The notes under the pieces: model-generated | Databases searched by the model: none | Seen by the model: only the letters and a program-made list of their open reading frames with translations | Told to the model about the DNA's origin: nothing | Origin: Asterias rubens | Taxonomy: Eukaryota > Echinodermata > Asteroidea > Forcipulatida > Asteriidae | Assembly: GCF_902459465.1 (NCBI RefSeq) | Contig: NC_047066.1 | Span: 17,425,047-17,489,046 of the forward strand | Direction of reading: 5' to 3' | Length of the DNA: 64,000 nt | Position numbers and translations under genes: made by a program | In this document: positions 55,909-64,000 of the stretch, piece by piece | How positions within the stretch are numbered: the stretch's first letter is position 1 | Layout of the letters: every line of letters begins with the position of its first letter

Positions 55909-57309
55909 GTCAGCTTGGTGCAATTTGCAAGAACTGGGAGCATTTGATAATTATTTCTCTTTATGGGAAATAACTCTAGCAAGAGAAGGTCCCACAATAA
56001 ACCAAGCAGCCCTGAACATCCACCTACCAGTGGAAGGAAGCGCTCTCTTAAGCCAGATCTGGCAGCAGGAGACGCAGAGAATCCTGTCCCTGAGGAAGAC
56101 GTACAACCCCCTCATCGTGTCAATGAGGAGACAAAAGAAAGGTTATTGAATCCACCAGGTCCAAAAGGCCAAATAGATGCTCATATGCATAAATCATCGG
56201 ATGGAAAAGGAAGCAAAGGGACAGGCTATGAGATGAAAGCTGAACATCGGGAAGACGAGGCCAGTTACGTTGAGATCTCACAGGTGGAGCTCTCTGGTGA
56301 GAGGGAAGAGCCTAGACCTGAACGAGATAGGTTTAGAGGCAGTTACAGACGCAGTGGCAAATTCAAACGTATCATGTCATCTCTATCTCCACAAGAAGCT
56401 GCAACTATGTCAGGCAATGAGAGCAAGATGGAAAGTACTATCCATTTAGCTAATGATGTCATCCAAAGAATGAGAAGTGAAGATTGTGAGAAGGTTGTAG
56501 AAGCCACCCAACAGCTATACCGCATGGTAGATGATGCATGGAGTACTCCTAGGTATGGCCGGGATCTAGCATACAGCATCAGTGACAATCTACGCACTGA
56601 AGGAGGGTTAGACATACTCCTCGCAAACTGTAAATCAGATGACAAGGCTCTGCAGGTGAACTCTGCACGCCTCCTGGAGCAAGTCATGACAGCTGATAAC
56701 AGAGATTATGTCGTTAAGCATGGCCTGGAATCTGTTGTTAAATTGGCTTGTTCTCGTAAGGAGCCTACTCTTCTCCAGATTGGAATGGGCCTTCTTGAAA
56801 ATCTCTTCAAGCATTCTGAAGAAACTTGCACCAAAGTGACAGATCGAGGTGGCTTGACTGCAGTTTTGTATACATGCCGCATGAGTGATAGTATTACACT
56901 GCGCCACTGTGCCGCAGCGTTAGCCAACTGTGCTATGTATGGGGGTCCTGCCAACCAGCAGAGGATGGTTGACCAGCGTGCCTCTGAGTGGCTGTTCCCG
57001 TTAGCTTTCAGTACAGATCACAGTATTCGTTACTATGCCTGTCTTGCTGTTGCTGTCCTCTCAGCCAATCAGGATATCGAAAAATGCGTTGTGAACTCTG
57101 GCACTCTAGACCTGGTGGAGCCGTTTGTTACAACGCATGACCCCTTAACCTTTGCTAAGAGTGACAAGGCTCATTCACAAGGAAGGTCAGAGCAGTGGTT
57201 ACTTCACCTGATGCCATTGTTAGACAGTACAAGAAGAGAAGCACAATGTCTGGCTGCATTTCATTTTGCAATGGAAGCAGCCATAAAGAAGGAACAAGGC
57301 AGACACAAG
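55909..57309 (+). CDS. SARM1: SARM1 first coding exon (N-terminal region and ARM domain)
   Basis: Exon begins after the TTTGTATTCAG acceptor at 55908 with 54 nt of 5'UTR; ATG at 55963 (TTTATGG). Encodes MGNNSSKRRSHNK, a candidate N-myristoylation signal, then a long unstructured region, then the eight-ARM array. Highly conserved ARM stretches include VLYTCRMSDSITLRHCAAAL and CLAVAVLSANQDIE. Donor GTACGT at 57310. Residues SQGRSEQW at 405-412 align with human SQGRGPDD, the ARM loop near the TIR interface. Confidence 0.94.
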
Positions 57310-60300
57310 GTACGTATAGGCCTACAACCCTCACATTGGTTTTGCATTATGTGAAAAGATTGTATATTTCTGTACTCATTCAGATGTTGGTGTACATGTA
57401 TGCATCACAAATATTACATCATTATTTTCTACGAAAGAAATACATAATACAAACTGAGGCCCAGCATTCTCCTTACAAATGCCAGTTGAAAACCTGTAAT
57501 GTACAAAGACCAGTAAAAATGTTGTCTCAGTGACAAGTTAATAATCAGTCCCACTGGTTATGTTGTCAATGAAACATAATGATGGCCTTGCTGCAGTATC
57601 AAGAAACTGGATTATGACTTACTTGCTTTATTTCGCTGGTTGGATGATACAGGTGAAGTACTGTACATGTACAAAGTATGAAAGTCCTGACTGTCAAGCA
57701 TTCCTGTTAATCAGGAGCCGTAGTCCTGACCATGTGCTTGAGGTTGAATTGTGAGAATCAGTTGCCAATGCCTGTAGGTTTTTAAACCTGCACACTTCTT
57801 AGTACTATACATTTGTACAAACAACATTATACTGTACATTAAACTTATAAATCAGAGGTCCACTGTGACTATTACTTTGAACTTGTGTTTTAAAGTCTTT
57901 CACTGGCAGTGAGGTGATGTGGGTTTACAGACCATTTAGGTTTTCCTTTTTTAACCATTTGAAAGCCAGGTAGAGGTAGTTTCCACTTTCACTTTCACCC
58001 TGACATTATTATACTACTGGCACCAAGAAACTACATTATGACTTACAAAGCCAAAAGAACAAAGTTTGTGGCACCAGGATTTATCATTACTTGGTTTATT
58101 TTGTATTTATTTTCTTTCCCTTTTGGGCTGGGGAATGGGAGAGAAAGTACCATATTCACACACGGTGGGCTCACAACACCTGGACTGTGGGACATGGCTG
58201 CAATCAAGTCAAACCAAGGCTGGTATCTTGGTCTGCCCAGACTTGCCTCCAATGAGCTGATATCAAATGAAACACAATGGTGGACGTCTTGGATGGCATG
58301 TAATCATCTTTAAAACAAGAAGGATAAAGGCTTGGAATTAGTGTGTACTTAGAGGAAGAGTTTGAGCATTAATTTTACTGCCACCTGCCCATTTTGTGGT
58401 GATGAAATGGAGCGGTGCACTTTGTTTTGGTCACCCAATGTGACACAAGAACACCAAAGTCATGCCCCCCCCCACTTCTATCATGCATTTTACCTTTTGG
58501 GACAAGTTTGCATGTCAACAAATCAGCCAGTGTTAACTGGTTTTAAATGAGGAAATTGCATAAATTGCGTTAATCAGTATAACTTTAATTGGTACCCTGA
58601 TTAGTACTCTCATCTAGCCTCAACCTTGGTCAATGGGTTGATTTTTAGAAGTGTAGCATGGTACATGTAGTAGGCTACGTGTCTCATGCTTGATACTGAA
58701 GCAAAACGAAACCACGGAAAAACAAAAATACTTTTAGATGAGTATTTGTTATTTTATTTATTTGTTTTAGGCCAAATAAAAAGTGTTGAGTGTACAGTCC
58801 CTTGGTTAACAGAAGCAGAAAGTTTGTGTTTAAAGGCCTATCCCTGTTGTACGGTGTAGATCATTGTGTGCATACCCATATTTGTCTGTATGTGTTTCAA
58901 CAGCCTAATTTTAAAAAAACCTAAAATAAACAGTGTAAATTTTATGTAAAGTGGTTGTTCTACCTCCATAATAATAATAATAATAATAAGACTTGTAATG
59001 CGCACATATCCACCCTGCTGGGTGTTCAAGGCGCAGTAAAACCAAAAACAAAACAAAAACAAAACACAACACAAAGAAAAACAGACACAACAAAATTAGT
59101 CATTGAAAACCTGTGACATAAGATAAGTTTTGAGAAGAGACTTGAATTTTGCAGTACAAAGACAAGATCGAAGATTAAGTGGTAGAGAGTTCCAGATGCG
59201 TGGCGCGGCTGAAGAAAAAGACCTGTCACCCCATGAGTGTCGAGACTTGGGTTCAATGAGGAGAAGCATAGAACTTGATCGAAGATTCCTTGATGGAGTG
59301 TAAACTTGAAGCAGTTCAGAAATATAGTGGGGAGCCTTGCCATTAAGAGCTTTGTGGACAATGAGCATCAGCTTGAAGATGATTCGTTGAGAGATAGGGA
59401 GCCAGTGTAGTTGTTTCAGAATGGGGGTGATAGAACACGATTTTTTAGACAGTGTCACAATGCGGGCAGCAGTATTTTGGAGCCGTTGAAGTCTGGAAAT
59501 CTGGTTGTTAGGAAGACTGTAGAGAAGAGCATTGCCGTTGTCAAGACGAGAAGTAACAAATGCGTGAATGACCTTTTCAGTGGCACTTTTGTCCAAGTAC
59601 TTGCGAATCTTACCTATATTCCTGATGTGATATGATGATAAACGAACAATGTTGTTGATGTGTGGCTGAAGTGTCATTGATGAATCAAAAATAACCCCTA
59701 AGTTCCGAGCTTTTAGCGAGGGAGCTATCCGAGCATCACCGATGGAGATGTATGGCACTGAAACCTTAGTTAACTGTTGACGTGACCCAAATAGAAGGAA
59801 CTCTGTCTTATCATCATTTAACTTCAGGAAGTTTTGTTGTGTCCAACGTCGAATCTCTTGTATGCATTTCTCAAGTCTTGCAATAGATGCATTGGCGTTT
59901 TCTTGAGAAGATTTAAACGTGATGTATAGTTGAGTGTCGTCTGCGTACACATGGTAATTCAGATTAAATTTCAGGATGATGTCATGGTTGTTGTGAGGTC
60001 AAACGTAGTGTCAAATTACCACCATGGTTGCACTCACTGTCGTGATTTATCAAAAAAGCTACACCTGTACATGTGCTCTGTCCTCTATGCTGGAATTAAA
60101 CAGTGATTTACAGACCCTTGTGAGATGTTCATTCAAACAACCTACAACTTAGTGAGATACTCTGTACAATAATGTACTACATGTACGAGGCACCGTACAA
60201 AACTACTAAACACGGCTGACTCCCACATTACATTTGTAATCAAAGTCTCTCTAATTTAAATTAACCATTGTAAGGGCCTACTCTTACATCAGTGAGGAAG

Positions 60301-61494
60301 CATAGAGGAAGGAACCTCCATACAACCACAGACTATTGTAGATGAAGTCACAAGTCCCAAGACCGTACATGTACATGTAATGTACATCCGCACACACCCA
60401 CACAGGCTGATTGGAGCATCCAGGCATACATTATCTAGGGATTGGGATGTACATTGTAGTTAGTCTGAGAGTAGCAGCTGTAATGCCATTATGTGTTGTA
60501 GGTGTACCTGGATCTGCTAGGTCAAGGCCTCAAGGTATTCATCAATAATTGCCAGTGCTCATTATGTATGTACAAAACTAATGGCCCTGTTGTTTGCATA
60601 CAATTCACAGCCACTCACTCTTAATTAAACCATAGGACACACTGTATTACAATTGATCAGTCAATATATTTTTGTGAACATAAAAAGACCAACTACATGT
60701 ATGGCCAAATTTGTCTTGCTACAAGAAACACAGTAATAGGTACAAGGGTGGTTTGGCATCATTGAAATATTTTTGAAAATTTATATTCAAGCCAATTGTG
60801 ACTTTTGATTTACTGATTGACATTATCAGTAGCACATCTTATAATGATCCCTAGCAAACAGTAGCCCATCTTAATGAAACTTAGTGAGCAGAACATAGCA
60901 CACCGATTCTATCTTTGCATTGACACAAAGCAAACAAATACATTGTTTTTAAATGTTTCCTTGTGGTGCATAAATTGTTTGATCAGTCTTTGTTTGAAGG
61001 GGGAAAACGTATACTAGGTTCAAAAGTACAACATGTGTTTGTAAAAGCTACTTAAATTGTCATACTGCCAATACATGTATGCAAACATCCTCTGTAGAAC
61101 AAGTTTTTGATGTGATGAACTATATTGAGCAGTCTTACAACATTACTAAAACTTACAATATTTCTAATAAAATCTGTATATTTTTGGTTCAGGTATTCCA
61201 TGACATTTTGGTGATTCCTGCTCTACGCCGAGTTGCTTCCTCCAACAATGAAATTGCATCCAAGCTCTGTATCCAGGCCCTACGTACAATTGGTGAAGAA
61301 ATCCCTGCTAAGCTCTCCTTCAACATATCCTGCTGGTCAGTCAAAGAAGTCCAAATGTGGGTCAAGAATATTGGCTTTGTCAATTTCTGCCCTGCATTTG
61401 AGCGTCATAAGGTTGATGGAGATTTACTGTTAACAATCACAGAGGCTGAGTTGCAACTGGATATTGAGATGGACAGTAGTCTGCTTAAACGCAG
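55963..61494 (+). CDS. SARM1: SARM1 NAD+ hydrolase, 5' part (continues past the window)
   Basis: Sterile alpha and TIR motif protein, an NADase that triggers axon degeneration and acts in innate signalling. Two coding exons here: 55963-57309 (449 codons, all of the ARM domain) and 61193-61494 (100 codons plus 2 nt, end of ARM and most of SAM1). Phases join. The rest of the SAM domains and the catalytic TIR are beyond the right edge. ARM domain at about 155-490; W193 and R200 match human W103 and R110 in the NAD+ allosteric pocket, and FKHSEETC and EWLFPLAFS are near identical. SAM1 starts near W497. The N terminus (1-150) is low-complexity and basic/acidic, unlike the human mitochondrial targeting sequence. 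An in-frame TAA at 55948 fixes the start. Confidence 0.95.
57310..61192 (+). other. SARM1 intron 1
   Basis: 3.9-kb intron. Holds a CR1-like LINE fragment at 58964-60000 on the minus strand; the remaining parts (57.3-58.9 kb and 60.0-61.2 kb) show no coding exon matching SARM1 or other recognised repeats. Confidence 0.85.
58964..60000 (-). pseudogene. CR1-like LINE, 5'-truncated copy, family B
   Basis: An open frame at 59950-59096 reads [20 protein letters not shown] (YADD intact), then [40 protein letters not shown] and [20 protein letters not shown]. Upstream the frame continues through [10 protein letters not shown] to about 59990, where the copy is cut, so the N-terminal half of the RT and the endonuclease are missing. 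Tail GCGCCTTGAACACCCAGCAG-type end and (ATT)n at 58964-58988. No frameshift within the remaining 285 codons, so probably younger than the 16.7 kb copy. Confidence 0.9.
61193..61494 (+). CDS. SARM1: SARM1 second coding exon (end of ARM, SAM1)
   Basis: Follows TTTTTGGTTCAG. Encodes VFHDILVIPALRRVASSNNE, CIQALRTIGEEIPAKLSFNI, then SAM1 with CWSVKEVQMWVKNIGFVNFC and VDGDLLLTITEAELQLDI to SLLKR plus two bases. Donor GTATGG at 61495. SAM domains mediate the octamer of SARM1. Confidence 0.95.
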
Positions 61495-61631
61495 GTATGG
61501 ATTTGTCAGACTTATTTGCATTTTTCTTAACATGTAGATGAGATTGGTTCACTTTGCCAACTGTAATGTACTAAAATCTCTTCCATTTCCAAGTTCATTA
61601 CAAACACAGCAATGTAAAATTGTATTTTTTC

Positions 61632-61862
61632 ACAGGGGCTGGAATGCCCAGAGGCTGGAATGCCCATGGGCTGGAATGCCCAGGGGCTGGAATGTCCACG
61701 GGCTGGAATGCCCAGGGGCTGGAATGCCCAGGGGCTGGAATGCCCAGGGGCTGGAATGCCCAGGGGCTGGAATGACCAGGGGCTGGAATGACCAGGGGCT
61801 GGAATGCCCAGGGGCTGGAATGACCAGGGGCTGTAATGACCAGGGGCTGGATGATCAGGGGC
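61632..61862. repeat. 16-bp minisatellite, about 14 units
   Basis: Unit CAGGGGCTGGAATGCC, with CCC/ACC variants; in SARM1 intron 2. It creates Pro/Gly-rich ORFs on both strands (PAPGHSSPWAFQPLGI-type) that are not genes. Confidence 0.95.
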
Positions 61863-62404
61863 ATTTAAAGGCAAACAACCCACAAAGAAAATCTACACAT
61901 AATATACACAAAGATCTGTCATAAGATTTATAAACACACAAGGTATATGTTGTACCTTAATAGTGTATACAAGTATTGTTAAAAGTTGGATGGTTAAAGG
62001 ATAGCAATTTGAACACCCCTAATCTGTGAAAATATCAGCTTGTTCTTTTTTGTTTAAATACTTGGCATGTCTATGATTTCATTGAAATTTGTAAAATTGG
62101 AACAGCCTTAACTGAAACAATATTTTCAAACAAATAACACACCAAACACATTAACAAGAAACAAGAGAGCATTGCGATCAGCAGCAAATGTACATTATGT
62201 ATTTTAACCTATTAGCATATCAATATTAACAGTACACTTTCCGAATCAACCTTTAACAACGAGATGAACCCTACACTGATGGTGCTTATTTGACTTTGTC
62301 TGCATTTCTTGTCTGCAATTTTCTGTCCCAAATGCTGTCTTGTGCCACTGCTATAATAGATTTGCTTACTTTTACAATGTTAATTTTATTTTAAAATCAA
62401 TGAT

Positions 62405-62590
62405 CAGCATATACCTAGATGTAGTCTTGACTGCAGTGATTTGTACGGATTGTGCATGTATTACCTACATGTACCCATCTACCCTTCAGCATATACCTAG
62501 ATGTAGTCTTGACTGCAGTGATTTGTACGGATTGTGCATGTATTACCTACATGTACCCATCTACCCTTCAGCATATACCGCTGTAGTCTT
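62405..62590. repeat. 82-bp tandem repeat, about 2.2 units
   Basis: CAGCATATACCTAGATGTAG starts at 62405 and 62487 and a partial third (CAGCATATACCGCTGTAGTC) at 62569. Confidence 0.95.
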
Positions 62591-62808
62591 GACTGCATTG
62601 TCTACATGTACTTGTAGTATCACAGACATGGATCAATAATTATTCTACTGTACAAGTGCTTTGTGAGCCAGGTAGCAAATCTCTAGGGATTACGTGCATA
62701 TATTGTGTGTGGACCACACCAGAGATACTGTACATACCCCTAGCCCTGGCGGCCTTACACTTTCGTATTACATGTATACTACAGTGACGTCCTGGATATC
62801 AGGGTCCA

Positions 62809-63328
62809 TTTCTGGGGCGGGAAATTTTCAAATCTTCATAACTCAAATCTTACCTGCAAGAAACCACTAATTTCAAAAGATTCACATTCCATGGCAGCAT
62901 ATATTTTTCTGTGGTGGGTTTTGGTCGTCATATATTATACTCTTCACAAATCCGTCATTTTCAAGAAATAATGTAGCTCCAAGCGTTAAGAAATTCCCAT
63001 TTTTGTTCGTACTCTCACAGTCTGCCGTGTGTACGCAAGACGCACAACGCGCAGATCTTGCGTTGTGTTGGCGTGTTAACGCTGTGCGGTCAAGATAAGG
63101 TGACCAAGAATGCGTCTTGCACGCAAATTTATATGCGTACGCACGGCAACAGACAACACTGTGGGATCTGCATTTTTCACGAAAATTTTGGATTTGTGTA
63201 GAAAATATGACGACCAAAACCCACCGCAGAAAATGTATGCCGCCATGGAATGTGAATCTGTTGAAATTAGTGGCTTGTTGCAGGTAAGAATCGAGTTGTG
63301 AAGCTTTAAAAATTTTCCGCCCCAGAAA
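62809..63328. mobile_element. Foldback element with about 160-bp arms and nested inner hairpin
   Basis: Left arm 62809-62971 and right arm 63171-63328 pair over long stretches: TTTCTGGGGCGGGAAATTTT versus AAAATTTTCCGCCCCAGAAA, CATTCCATGGCAGCATATAT versus the complement of ATGTATGCCGCCATGGAATG, and GTGGGTTTTGGTCGTCATAT versus ATATGACGACCAAAACCCAC. A second palindrome (GCCGTGTGTACGCA / TGCGTACGCACGGC) at 63022-63147 sits in the loop. Each arm contains a frame MECESVEISGLLQ followed by GTAAG. In SARM1 intron 2. Confidence 0.85.
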
Positions 63329-64000
63329 CCGTATAGTTAGGACTCTGTGTCTGTGTACAGAGAAAGAGTCGTATATTTTCTATACATACCCCCATTGTGC
63401 TTTTATGGCATCCTCAATACATCAGACTGAGTGGGTCAGCAAGAACGGATTGTGACCCTGGATATAAACATCAGCTGGTCAGTTGGCAAGACTACGGCCC
63501 CGACACCTTTTCAAAGAACCTGTCTTTGCTATATTATGCCCATTTAGTTTCCTCACATAAACCAATTTTGTTTTTAACGAGTAACTGACATGCAGGAAAT
63601 TTACATCAATACAGATAGGGGGCCTACATTTGTGTAATTTACTCTTGATAAAGAAAAAGTTACATCATGTAACTTTTTTTAAGGTTACAGGATTTAATTT
63701 ACTGGAAAACAATGTTGAGGTATTGAAGTTGAGCTTAGGGCAGAATCATGAAATTATTGCTTAGCACAATGCAGGATGTTGGAGAATGGACTTGACTTGT
63801 TTCATGACATTTTCCTAAAAGCACAGGTCATTCTTCCCATTGAACTCCACATGTTTGCAAAATGTACATTGTCTGAATATTTGAGAGGTAGATGTGGGTG
63901 ATAGAGGGTTATAGTATTATGTTACTGTCTGGGAATGGCAGCTGCACATGCTCAACATGCACTGTACAATACGTATGCCCTGTACATACATGCCCTGTTA
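63329..64000. other. SARM1 intron 2, right edge
   Basis: No SARM1 exon or recognised repeat. ORFs here have no family features. Confidence 0.6.

Noticed and set aside
59096-59950. SARM1 intronic coding exon
   Set aside because: It lies on the opposite strand and is the C-terminal part of a CR1-like LINE ORF2.
61527-61924. Pro/Gly-rich ORFs on both strands (PAPGHSSPWAFQ-type)
   Set aside because: Translation of a 16-bp minisatellite in a SARM1 intron.

Overview
This is animal nuclear DNA: spliced genes with GT-AG introns, dense small transposon relics, and no bacterial gene organisation. The protein matches (OSBP, MZT2, a CCDC117/HCFC1R1 relative, SARM1) together with the repeat load (CR1-type LINEs, tRNA-derived SINEs, Tc1 and Harbinger relics, many short inverted-repeat elements) suggest a marine invertebrate deuterostome. 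An echinoderm, perhaps a sea star, is my best guess from the style of the repeats. That is inference and not a match to a named genome.

Layout. (1) 1728-33071, minus strand: a complete oxysterol-binding protein gene, rebuilt here as 13 coding exons with consistent phases and 738 codons (PH domain, coiled linker, FFAT motif, sterol-binding ORD). Its introns hold a 73-copy 43-bp minisatellite grown inside a SINE, three LINE fragments, a Harbinger relic, a Tc1 relic with long inverted repeats, and a candidate alternative first exon at 14092-14107 predicting a short PH-less isoform. (2) 33.1-36.9 kb: intergenic, with SINEs and MITEs. (3) 36932-38556, plus strand: MZT2 (gamma-tubulin ring complex subunit), two coding exons, 137 aa, with two MITEs back to back in its intron. 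(4) 38.6-42.6 kb: intergenic, with tandem duplications and a nested foldback element. (5) 42610-46814, minus strand: a five-exon, 419-aa protein of the CCDC117/HCFC1R1 type, with a second Tc1 relic in an intron. (6) 46.8-55.9 kb: intergenic, holding MITEs, a large inverted repeat, SINEs and a possible 5' leader exon. (7) 55963 to beyond the right edge, plus strand: SARM1, with its ARM-domain exon and first SAM exon inside the window; the rest of the SAM domains and the TIR domain lie outside.

The four genes are unrelated in function (lipid exchange at ER-Golgi contacts, microtubule nucleation, a poorly known nuclear regulator, NAD+ hydrolysis in axon degeneration and immunity), so the window is an ordinary gene neighbourhood and not an operon-like system. 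The most informative observations are the alternative OSBP start, the SINE-born minisatellite, the families of TTAA-flanked MITEs (one with a readable empty site), and a predicted N-myristoylated SARM1 start.
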